Shown: positions 49,120 through 60,095 of the stretch, in pieces
How positions within the stretch are numbered: position 1 is the stretch's first letter
Layout: each line of letters begins with the position of its first letter
NCBI GenBank assembly: GCA_013396525.1
Contig: VWYX01001256.1
Span: 147,411-211,410 of the forward strand
DNA: 64,000 nucleotides
Direction: 5' to 3'
DNA from: Chaetorhynchus papuensis
Lineage: Eukaryota > Chordata > Aves > Passeriformes > Rhipiduridae
Program-made: the position numbers and the translations under genes
The notes under the pieces: generated by a model
Databases searched by the model: none
Seen by the model: only the letters and a program-made list of their open reading frames with translations
What the model was told of the DNA's origin: nothing

Positions 49120-49262
49120 TCACTCTTTGGCACGTTTGATGCCACTTAGGTTCATATCAACATGTGGCATGGAGACCTTTGGAGCTGTGATGTGTAACTC
49201 AGGCATTTTTGCCTTGGGGTCCTTCAGTTTTCCTTCTGGTCCTTTAATAAGGATGTCATAGA
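49120..49262 (-). pseudogene. AHNAK-like repeat fragment, retrocopy remnant
   Basis: From 49242 downwards the minus strand encodes GPEGKLKDPKAKMPE, then LHITAPKVSMPHVDMNLSG, then a few residues and a stop (49122-49120). This matches the core repeat of AHNAK (desmoyokin), a giant scaffold protein whose central part consists of many repeats of about 128 residues. The repeats carry GPEGKLKGPK, KMPE, APKISMP and D-NLKG motifs. Only about 40 residues of one repeat survive, so this is not the AHNAK gene, whose coding region is many kilobases in one exon. The fragment lies just upstream of, and in the same orientation as, a 5'-truncated CR1, which suggests a retrotransposed origin. AHNAK2 or another family member is possible as the source. 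Confidence 0.8.
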
Positions 49263-52200
49263 GATGACACCTTTATATAAAAATTGTGCAAGTCTCTCTG
49301 ATCAGGTAACTCAAGGCAAATTATTTGCTTATGCAAGTTAAATAAAATACCCGCCTCTTTGGCAGTAAGTTCATCCCATCCACGAATGCCTGTCACTTTA
49401 TGTCCTGATCTGTGAGTTTTGTTTCTACACTGCAAACATGTTGATGCAAAAGTTCCTCCTGACACTGTTCAGTCCCACTTGTTTCAGTCTGTGCTGCATG
49501 AAAGAGACATTTTCCAGCACCTGTGTTCTCACTGGTGCCTTCAGCAGAGCCCTGCAGATGAACCATTAGAAATACATGCTGACCTTAACAAAGAAGGGGC
49601 CGACATACTTCACTCATAAGACCCAGAGAGCAATCAGACAGCATCCCAGTGACATTCATCACAGCTGCTGGCAACAGCCTTTAATTCATCTGGTATTTAA
49701 CCAGGGTGAAATACCCTGTAGCTATATCATGTTTGTTGGTGTTAGATGAACCCAGCTCATCACCCGCTCACTGAAGTTCAGGATTTAACACCAATCCGTG
49801 GTCTGCAGGCAGTTCATCTCCTGCACAAAATACTTGTCTCCTCTTTGTCCTTTATTATATTTTTTATTCACCACAACCGGTTTTCTAAACTCTCCTCTGC
49901 TCACCTCCAACGTGTAGTTGAATTCCACTTGCCTGGATTTGGGAGCTACACTACATTCTGGCACAAGTCAGAGATGCAGCCCATCAGTGACATAATGAAG
50001 CCCAGTGATTATGGGCAAATTTTCCAGTTTTCTTTGTTAAAAGTTAAGAATACTCAGGTGGTGAAAACTGCGAGTGTTTTAGTGTTTGAACACTAAAATG
50101 ATGCAGCTGCAGCATCCTTTTAAAAAGATGGATGGGAATGGGAGATAATTAGGAACAATAGCTCAGACAACGAATAGCCGTGTGTCTCATACGCATTCAC
50201 TGCTGAGTCTTTAAAGGCATTAATTGGACTTCTTACAGTGTGATTCTAATCAAGAGAAGTCAATGAAACCTAATCAGTCATTGGGGACTAGAGCAAATCT
50301 AGTGGGTATTAAACATGGCCTGTGCAGTTCTGTAGGATGGCTCCCCCTGATTTTATGATACTTACACCCTTCTGCATACAGGATGTGTTCTAATTCAGTG
50401 CTCTAATGCTGTAAAGTTGGAAAAGTAAAACTTTCTGGATTGAATCCTGGTTCCACTGAAGTGTAGAGGCTTCTAATGATTTTAATGAGGCTGGTTTCAT
50501 GCCCTGTGTAAGTCTAGGTACAAACGACATTATTGTTCAGATAAATTTTTAGGGGGAAAAATAGCATGTAGCCTAGCTTTGAACACTTCACTTATTTAGT
50601 TCCATCTGCTTTGAATCTAATTTAGCATTCAATATATCTAAAAGACTTTAACAAATATTTTTTTCTTAAAATTAACCATCTGTAAAAAAAAAAAATCGAC
50701 TTCTCCTTCCTCCAATGGCCAGCTTCACCAACTTCACTAGGCTAACTGGAAGCCCTAGACAAGTAATCTTCTTGACCTTGGAAACAAGAACAGGGACACA
50801 ATAACTGCATAGAAAACACAAGGAGGGAGTTGTGAATCTTACATGAATGATGCTAGAGGCAGAAGAAAATCCACGTCACTCAGAGGAGGGTCAATTATTC
50901 CAGGCTATCTAAAAATTTAAAAACAGTAAAGTACATTTTTATGGTTCCCAGCCCCCAAATAACTTGATTTATACAGTAAATCTTGACTATTTTTAAGGCA
51001 ATGGCAAGATTTGGTTTCTGTTTCCGAGTTTTTCATCACAGTGTCAAAGGGTGGAAATAGTCTCTTCCTTTTTTTCCCCACAGATTAAAGAACATTGAGG
51101 TTCCTGGATGATCATTTGACCCTGGGAATTCAGTACATGGACAGAACATCAGGTACAGTGAGATTTTTGTTAAAACTGTAACAAAAATTGTTAACATTGT
51201 TAAAATATCAACATTGTTAAAAAAGTGGCATTAAATTTGGCAAAGTGCCAGCATTGATGCAAGAGATTTTAATCTGTGTTCATCAACATTGAGCAATCAC
51301 CTGACAGTGCTGAACCAGGCATTCTTACTCTTGGGTCGAATTAACTTTAATGCAAGATGTGGACTTCAAACTATTCATGGACATGCAGGACTTAATACTG
51401 GGTGCCCTAAAATCCCATGTATTATTTTGTGACCCCTTACTTGGACTGTGTTGAGGCAAGGGGATCTCCAGCACTTGGTTGGTCTTTGTATACAGCAATA
51501 TAACCAAGGCCAGAACAAGCAGCTTATAAACTGTCCAGGTGAGATACTTACCTGAATATATTATCATTGTCAGTAAAATTCTTGTGATACAAATGTCTCT
51601 TTATATAGTGCTAAAGGCCCTGAGTCAGCTGTCAGGGGTGAAAGTATTGTTACCTTTCCCTTCCTGTCTGCCAGAGACATGGAAGACAGAGCAGGAGCAG
51701 CACAACAGGGCTTGCTCCTCAGCCGAATTCACAGCCTGGTAGTTAACCTGAAACAAAACCAAGGGTGCATTACATAAATACTGCAGCACCTGTTCCTAAG
51801 GTGCTGTAATCACTGACAAGTAATTACAAATTACTGTTCCTAAGGTGCAAACCACTGACATCCATGGGAAGGGCACTGTGACCTCTGACAGAAGGGGCAT
51901 GTGGCCAATGGGGTGCAAAAACTGCTGTAGCTGATCCACCAGAAATGGAGACAAAACCCTTTGGGCCTCTGCCCTTTAGCTGGAGCACTCTCTCTCCCCG
52001 ACACTCAGCAAACACAGATCATTCAACACATCTATAACAAGGAAAGATGGTGGCGTTGCAGGCAAACTCTTTGCATCTCTGGATTGGCGTATTCAAATAG
52101 TCCTCTGTGTGACACCTACACAGACAAGTTCAAGCTGATTTGAGTCGTCAGATATAACTATTTAACACAGCGAACACAGAACAGATAAAGCAGTTCTCTG

Positions 52201-54549
52201 CTAGTATCAGCCCTCCACCGTCTGTGCGTTGACACTTCCCACACTCCGGGATCGATGCTTTATTACTGTGATTTCTTCTCAGTCTTGGTGTTCTGAAACA
52301 ACCCTTTTAAATCTGATTGGTGCTGCACAAAACAGTATTGAAAGTATCGTGGGTTTTCAAACACACACACATTTATTCTCATGTGTGCCTGATAGGTAAA
52401 TTCAGGATGAGAGAGAAGGACCTTCTTAAAATATCTTTAAGTGCACATGTGAAAGGTATGTCTAAAGCATGTATTTAGGTCCTGTGGTGTTTCCTAGGCA
52501 TTTGACAACATGTATGAATATTCTGAAGGCATCACTCACATAAATGAGCGGGATGTGATTGCAATGAAAGATGTGGTTTTCATGGAGATTTAGTGTAGTA
52601 AAGTGTTGAGTGAAACAATGAAAATACCCTAAAATGTCACAGCACCTGTTTGGAGTTTCTGAAGCTGTATTTGACATTTAAACCAGAATTGGTGCTGGAG
52701 TTTCATTTTTAAGAACCAGGACACAGAATGTTAGAAGGAGTTTGTGTAGGTGGTTCATTGGAAGTTTGCGTTAAGATCAGCTTCACAACTGTCCTGCTTT
52801 CTCTTTGTATTGAAAGGCAAATTGCGTGGTTTTGCAATACCAAGAATTATGGATGAAGGACATTACAAGGGATATCAACAGAAGACACAATCATTACACT
52901 GGTCATTCTTATTGCGATTATAGTCATAACATTTATTCCATGTTATGATGTACTGACACATAACATTTGCCATTAATTGCTTCTATTTCATTTTCCAGCT
53001 TTACTGCTGTAGTTGCTTTGAGTTTTCTCCCACACAGATCAGCCTGTAGGTTGTGTCATCTCAATGGTGCAGAAAAGCTTACAGTCCCCGCTCCCATTAA
53101 ACACACAGAGACCCAGTTAAATTCAGCACTGGTCAGGGATGTTTCCCCTCTGTCTGTCTGCTCTGGTGCAAAACACTGCACGATGGCAGCCCCCATTTCA
53201 GTGTGCAGCCACACAGTCCAGCTTGGCAACGAGCATCCCGCTGTGGCTGGCCCTGAGCAGGCAGTGCTGTCACTGCTGCCACATCAGCTCTGATCCAGTC
53301 TGTTTCAGCCTGCTGCTACAGAGTCACTTGAGGGGATCCTTGTGGGGATCCCAAAGCAAAAACACTTTTTGCTTCTAGGATGAATATTTCTATTTTGTAC
53401 ACAAGAATCTCTCCTTTCCTTTTGTGGGATTTGGAGCAAAGACCACTGGCAGTTGTACCACCTGCTGGATGGAGCTGCTGGAGGGTGTCATCTCCCCAGA
53501 TCCTCTTTTGTGCAGTTCTACTTACAGTCTGGGATAATATGTATATATATACACCAGATGTGTTCTCACAGAACAACAAAATACTAAGCATAATTTCAAA
53601 AAAGCAACACTCCGTGCAAAGAAGGTTGGCCAGGTTGTTCCATTATTGAGGAAGCACTCTTTTTAACCCAGGTGCAGCACATGAATAAATTTTGCCCAAA
53701 TGCCAGACACACGATGCCTCCTACATTCTTGCAAGATATCCCGCATTTCTTCCCACTGTACTGGAGTGCTGAGCAACAGCAGCAGCATGAAACTACCAAG
53801 GTGAAAATGACCCAACAAAGCTGAAGCTTACACACCACAGCTGCTTCCCAATATAAAAACATAAATATATATTAAATTGACAGTTGCCTAAGTTTCCTGA
53901 CTTTTGATGCAGACTTCATCCCTAGGACTACATTAGTTGTTGTGCATTTTACAATAGTAGGAAAAACTGTGGGAACATGCCACTTCAAAAATTAGTAATT
54001 TGTAAGGTTAAACTTTAGTCATTCTCCTTTAAATTGTGATCCTGTTAAAATATCAGGGCAAGGGAATTGGATTTGATCATTCTGTTACCTTTTTGTTTGG
54101 TGGTAAACAAGCTGGTGACTTAACTGTATGCATGACTTAACTGTTCAAAGTTTGTTTTCCCCAGATGGATGTGCCTCCAAGGATGGACATTGCCTTTGAG
54201 TTAGATTTCGCAATTGTCATTGGCTGCTTCCTTGATTACTGAAATTAAGAATGGCTCAGACTCTTATCTAAGAAGTGCAGGGTGGAGAGCTAGGTAAATG
54301 TTTCTTCCCTTGTCCTATCTCCATGTTGGGACAGGGAGGGGTTTATTTGCCTAATCAGCCTGTGATCTGAGGGTTTGTTTTGCAAAGGAGCATGTGGGGC
54401 TGGTGTCCTTGGGTTCCCAAGCCTGAGGCAGTAGTGCTGGGAAAAATGTAATTGGGGCCTATCCTTAATATGTATAAAGAGGACATAGAACTTTTTCTTT
54501 TTTTAACCAAAGCTAGTCATGCAGCAAAGCAAAAGTCAGAAATAAGTAT
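49263..54549. other. Unique noncoding DNA
   Basis: No gene or repeat family is recognised. A 13-bp direct repeat (aacattgttaaaa) occurs at 51193-51205 and 51210-51222, and an A run lies at about 50683-50694. Frames such as 49746-50096 and 52967-53293 (plus) have no domain. Confidence 0.5.
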
Positions 54550-54555
54550 TTTATT
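54550..54555 (-). terminator. AATAAA polyadenylation signal downstream of the 54624-55028 frame
   Basis: The minus strand reads AATAAA about 70 bases after the stop codon of the candidate secreted-protein frame. This is a plausible position, but the hexamer is common in AT-rich DNA. Confidence 0.3.
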
Positions 54556-54623
54556 TATAATTCAGTGCACTAAAAACCAATAAAACAACCCCAAATATAG
54601 TCCAGTTCAACCTTTGTTTTATG

Positions 54624-55028
54624 TCACCATGTTGTACTTGCTCTTCCTTTTCTCAAAATGACAGTTCTGGGATCTTGATGTCGACCTGCGGAAGAGTGAT
54701 TCCCAGACAGAGCATCTGGCTCCTTGTATGAGTCCTGAGGCAGCTGGTTGTGTTGGGAGCCATGGAGTTGCCTCTGGCTCTGACATGTGGTTGTATGAGT
54801 TGCTTGATGGGGCTCAGTGGTGGCTTTGCCCTGCTGAATGCTGCCTTGTTTTGACTTTCCCAGTTCAGTCAGTTTGCACTTCTTAATTATTTCTGTAGTG
54901 ACCATTCCCTTTAGGAGGTATTGCCCTTCTCTCCCAGACTTTTCTGTTCCTACAGCTGGGTGCAGTAAGAGCAATGCTGTAAACAGCAGACTCAGCCTGC
55001 TGAGGGGCACAGCCTTTCCCAGTGCCAT
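54624..55028 (-). CDS. Candidate single-exon small secreted protein, unrecognised
   Basis: A 134-codon minus-strand frame begins with a textbook signal peptide. It has basic residues K5 and R11, then a hydrophobic core (LSLLFTALLLL, residues 12-22), and a small-residue cleavage context (A25-V26-G27) before T28. The start codon has G at -3 and G at +4, a strong context. The mature part would be about 107 residues, basic and rich in Gln, Thr, Ser and His. It has two cysteines (C51 and C82), a KK pair at 49-50, and no transmembrane segment or family resemblance that I recognise. AATAAA lies about 70 bases after the stop. No flanking exons are recognised. A chance frame is at least as likely as a gene, because composition is unremarkable and the remaining sequence shows no domain. 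Confidence 0.25.
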   Translation of the reverse strand: MALGKAVPLSRLSLLFTALLLLHPAVGTEKSGREGQYLLKGMVTTEIIKKCKLTELGKSKQGSIQQGKATTEPHQATHTTTCQSQRQLHGSQHNQLPQDSYKEPDALSGNHSSAGRHQDPRTVILRKGRASTTW

Positions 55029-57329
55029 GTCTGATAGAATTACTTTGTTTTGCCTTCACTTTGCAACTTAAAGCACAATACTTATGGCTCCTCTTGTCTG
55101 AGGAATTCTGAGAAACTACGCACAGGAGTAAGGATATGGATGTTGAAGGCATGAGGGTGGGGGGGGTTTTGTACAAGTAATGCAAGGAGGATTCAAGGAT
55201 TTGACTCCTGAAGAAGCTTTTACTGCTAGCAAAGCCGGAGGAAGAAAACACTCGGTGTGTGCTGGGTGCCCTGACTTCTGCTCATCTGGTGTGTAGGGAG
55301 TGGTACACAGCACTGTGCAGAGCTGAGCCCCTCTGGTCTCAGGGCTGGGTACTGCAGATACATCCACACTGGCACAGAATTAAACACAGGTCTTCCCTTC
55401 AGTAACTGACGTACAACAGTTTTATGTGCTAATTAGACTCATGTCAGTGATTTATCTTTCACTTATAGACAGGTCCTAGACGCAAGAACAGGTCCAAGAA
55501 CAGAAATTTTAATCCCCTTCCCCATCCAGCCATTTTCCTAGATCAGAGCCATTAAAGCTGCAAGTGCACAAGGAGGGTATGTAACTCAATTACAGGCGAG
55601 AAGACTATACCCATCTGCAACTGATGTGGAAATTGGGTATGGCTACTGCAAATCACTGTGGAATTATACAAGCTGGCGTTGAACAAGCAGCAGGTCAAAT
55701 TAGCCCTGCACTGAGCTGCATGCTGCTGTGCTTACACAGCTACTAAGTTAACATGTCTAAATGCAGCACTGCTATCTCTACATATCGCTGCATTTTGCTT
55801 GTGGCTAAATCCAGTGGGGACCAAAGAATAGGAATTGCTTAAAATATCTGGTCTGCCTTTCTGCAAGTTTAGCTTCTTCTCGCATCTCAAAGCCCAAGAG
55901 ACTATTCTGAAGCAGAGGAAAGTCCTGTTTGTAATTAACCAGCCCTGGCTTGTGTCCCCAAGGCCACTTTTCTGTAGACTAGTTCCCTGGAGCTAGAGCC
56001 AAACAAGTGCTGCATTTGTGCTTTGAGATGGGGCATGCTGTGGTTGCAAATCCTGTATTTTTAATTGCTGGAGGCCATGCAGCACTGCCCTATGAGTAGT
56101 AGCATGGGACCCAGGAAGAGGCAAGAATTTCTTGGCCTGGGCTCAATTCCATGCAGTGAGGCTGGTACACGCAGAGAGTACAAAAGATGTACAAGAGGCA
56201 GCTGGAGAAAGGTTAGGAATGAAGAAGAGAAAAAGAAAAAGCACCTTTATAAAAACAAGCAAAGTACCAAAATAAAACAGTGTAGTAGGTACTTTTAACA
56301 AGAAGGACATAAACTAAGAGGGCACTCATTTTCCCTGAGAGAATACCTATCTTTTCATAATGCACAGCCTTGGTGTCTCTTTTTGGCAGTGCAGCAGAGA
56401 TGTACTGAATATTTTTTAGGAATTATACCTAAGACACTGAATGTTGGGTCTTCCATTAGGTGTAGACCAGCAGAGCCTGTTTGGTAGAAGTCACAACTAA
56501 CATTAAAAGTCTGTTAATAGCAAAGCTTCTCTCCCTGCTGTAATTAGCACTGTGTGATTTTCTCTTTTGCTCCTTTCTCAAAAATCAGTGATTTCAGAAG
56601 CAGTTATAAAGGTAAAAATATAAAATAAGAGCTAATGGTCTTTCTGTATGATTATAATTGCTGGCAAGTGGCTTGATGCTTAGATACACAAAGACTTTTT
56701 CAGGCAGCTACTCTGGGGTGGGCTTTAAAAATGTATTTTGCAAAAGCTCACAGTTTCTTTGTCAAATGATTCATTTTCATACCATTTTTGACTGAGCAGA
56801 GAGAGACCATCTTTAAGGGGCTGGATTGCCCACCTGGGGTCAGTGCTAAAGAATGGAACAGATTTTTTTTATAATTATTTATAAGATGTCTGCTTTCATA
56901 ACGCTGTTCTTTGAGTGTCAGACGACCTCAGGGGCCCTTGGCCACCCCCCTCCATGTGTTGGTCATCAGTAATGATTCATTCCTTGAAAAGCATGGAGCA
57001 ACTCTTAGATCTGTGTATGTTCCCCTCCCTCCCCATGTTGTCCATCTTCTATTGGTATGCTCCAAGCAAACTGCAAAGGACATGGAATTTAAGACTTGAG
57101 GTTATCAGGAGCACAGCATTTCTTCAGGTCTCCCTAGATATCATGTATATGCTATGAGACTCAGATGCTGTTTTCAATGGAAACATCATTGGCAATGTAT
57201 TTGTAATGTTTCTTTTGATCCTACAGCCTCACCCTGCCAAAAAGCTCCTCAGAGGTGCACTCTGGGCATTGGTATTACCTCACTCACAGTCTAGTGACTG
57301 CTCCCTTCTGCCATAATTCTTATTCACGG
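55029..57329. other. Unique noncoding DNA
   Basis: No gene or repeat family is firmly recognised. Confidence 0.5.
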
Positions 57330-57385
57330 TTTGGTAACTCTAGTGGCCCCAATCATTGTGCAAGGTGCTGCACAAATCCTTAGGG
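57330..57385. repeat. Possible ancient amniote repeat remnant
   Basis: The plus strand reads 'ggccccaatcattgtgcaag', 'gtgctgcacaaatcc'. This resembles a phrase common in old amniote interspersed repeats ('ggccccaat', 'ttgtgctaggcgctgtacaaac'). The match is short and from memory, and the family is not assigned. Confidence 0.3.
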
Positions 57386-59999
57386 TTTATCTAGAAAACA
57401 TTCTACATTCCTGGTTTAAATGGCTTGGCTGATTGACTGATAGTGTAACAATATCCTAGGCTGGACAGACCATTGATCTTCATTCCAGGACTCAAACGTT
57501 ATTGTCTCTCTTTACATTTACTGTAAATGCTCCAGAAATGTTTGTGCTCTGGGGAAAAAAAAAAAGAAAAAAAAAAGAAAGAAGTGTCTACCTCTTTCAA
57601 ATATTTTGGGAACAACAATCTTAGCTAAAAATGTAATCTAAACTGCCAACCTAGCTGTATCTTCCAAGGGCTGATAAGGTTTGTAGTCTAAGACCACAGT
57701 GAAAGGTCCTCTTGCAAGACTGCCTAAAGCATCACCCCATCTTTTCATTAAAACACTAAATTTGAACAAGCAACTGCACCAGCACTCCTGTTTCACAGTG
57801 CCAGCAGAACCAGGTTCATTTGAAGAGCCTCTCTCCTCAGTTACTTGTTGGTTTCCTACAGCTGTACTTGCAAGAGAACATCTCACTATGGCTGGGATTG
57901 ACAAGACAGGTTCAGAAACAGCCATAAAATGACTGGTGGTTTTGTCTTGGGTTTTGACCATGGCTCCTAAAACTCGTAAATAAGATGTTCCTAAAGCTAG
58001 TAATTAGGCTGTTCCGAGAATCTAAAGCAGTTTCCCCATAAGGGAGGGAAGAGCTGCTTGCTGAACATGTGCTGGTGAATGGCACCTGCCTACACTAGTT
58101 GAATGAGGGTGGAATTTTTGGCATTTTGCCACTGTCATGACTTCACTGTCATGGAGTGGTAGCAAGTTAAACACTGGATGAATGTGTCAGACTGGTCTAT
58201 ATATGTCTTTGCAGCTAGAAGTGTAAATACTTTAAACTGCAGTCTGCTATGTACTGCTTGGAGTGGATAAATGCATTGCTTTGGTTATACCAATTTCCAG
58301 CTGATCTACAGAGAAACAGGGACAGACAATCCCACCCGGGGGCTGACCTGTAACAAGAACCTGTTGAAAAGTTTTCACCAAGTTCCCAACTGTTTCGTTA
58401 AAGGTGTTTTGGCTGGTTGGTATTGTCTGTAGATCTCTTGAAACCTGTCTTTTTCACAGAGCAGAAAGGCTTGTTCACAGTTCTTGGCAAAGTCAGCACA
58501 TTTTGTTAGCTTCTTATGGAGCTCCCCTCTCTGGGGATAGAGGTCAGTGTTGGAAGGGAATGGGTAGGCAAAGGGGATGGATGCTTGTCAAGGAAGACTG
58601 AGATTGACAGGAAAATGCATTCTTATCTGGAACCTGGAGATGATGTCACATTTGGTCAAGTTGGAGGTGCTTTTTTATCAGGAGGCCTACTGATTGGAAA
58701 GGTCAGCAAGCCTGGAACAGGGCTGTCTGATTCAATGTCATGCCACAACCTGGCTTTACACAGAACTGAGGTTGTACATGCTATCTTCTCTCTTTTCTGG
58801 CGGCTCTGTGCTTGGCTCCCTTCTGCAGAGCACTGTGGAGGAAGGCACATGGAGTTCCAGGTGGAAGCACCTTCAGGGCACAGCAGCAGAAATTTGAAAT
58901 AAATGCACCACTAGAGGGCATCTGCTCGTTCTCACAGCTGGAATGGAATCTTGTTCACAACTGCAAAATGTCAGCACAGCATTTAGAGCTAAAGGTATAA
59001 GGTCCTGGAGCTCAGATTTTTTTTCTTTAATGACCAGATCCTTGTGCTTTGTGTCCTCACAAGAAGAATACGCTGAAATGCATTAATCAGCAAAGCTTGA
59101 GATGGTATATCAAGCTCTGCAGGTAACCAAGGTACAAGGTTTGACAAAGATCATCCTAAATGAACAGAAATGGATGTTTGCTTAGTTTTCTGTGGGTTCA
59201 GAGAGAGCAAACGGGCTTTGAGAGAAAGAGGGAGGAAATAAGTTTGCCTACTGCCCATATGAGTACACTTGGAATCAATCTGTATAGCGATGCTGAAGGA
59301 AGTCAGGAGAATGTTCTCACTAACTAATACAGTGGCCTTTTTATGCTATGCTCTAATTCTTCCTGAGAACTAAAGAATTACATCATTTATAAATTTTAAT
59401 TTAGGTGTACTCACTTCATGGGTTTTGTTGATTGCCTTTGCTTTTCTAAGTACTGCATGTGGCTGTGGCTTCACCATGGTACCCTAGGTTTTATGAGCCC
59501 TGGGGAGCTCATGTGGTAACTGCAGAGCAGTCTCTGAGCCACACTGCAGCAGGAAGACCTGCACACAACTGGCTGGAGGTTAGTCGGACACAGCCCACAG
59601 CACATCAGTGTGGCTATTGATTCACCCATGTTCAGTTGTTTTCCCTTGGGTGTAGACTTTCTCTCCTCCTCTCTGAAAGAGGTCCCAGCATAAGGTATCT
59701 CAGTCCTTCTCTTCAACACTGCCATCTCCAGAGAGGAGAGCAAATAATTTTATTTCAGTTCTAAAATAAAATTACAATGGTCTCCACTTGGCAGATTTGA
59801 TTCCAGGTTAAAGATAATCCAAACCTTCCCATCCAGTCCTCTCCAGGCTTGCTTTCTGCAAGTAAGGGATGATAGTCCTGCACTAGTGCAGGCTAAGCCT
59901 TGTCCCTTCCTCCACCCTTTCTGAGCAGAAATCCTCAGACATGCCATACTGTGCCAAATCCTTTACAGTGGTTTTGTGATGTGAGTTAGTATCTGCTGG
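57386..59999. other. Unique noncoding DNA with an A/G tract
   Basis: An A-rich tract with single G interruptions lies at about 57554-57583. A 128-codon plus-strand frame at 58516-58902 has no domain. Nothing else is recognised. Confidence 0.5.
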
Positions 60000-60095
60000 A
60001 GATGCTGAGCTGAGATGTGAACTCGTTTCACAGAGGGCTCGACCTGAATTCCCTGAAGTGAGAGTCTCGTCCTTTTACTCACTGAGCTCCCTCTT
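60000..60095 (-). repeat. tRNA-derived SINE-like remnant
   Basis: On the minus strand a box-A-like word, gagctcagtgagta (60089-60076), is followed 30 bases later by a box-B-like word, aggtcgagccc (60045-60035). The intervening 'ggacgagactctcacttcaggg' resembles the head of MIR/CORE-type SINEs. The spacing is right for an internal RNA polymerase III promoter. One T is missing from box B and no clean cloverleaf can be drawn, so this is a repeat remnant and not a functional tRNA. The family is unknown. Confidence 0.4.
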
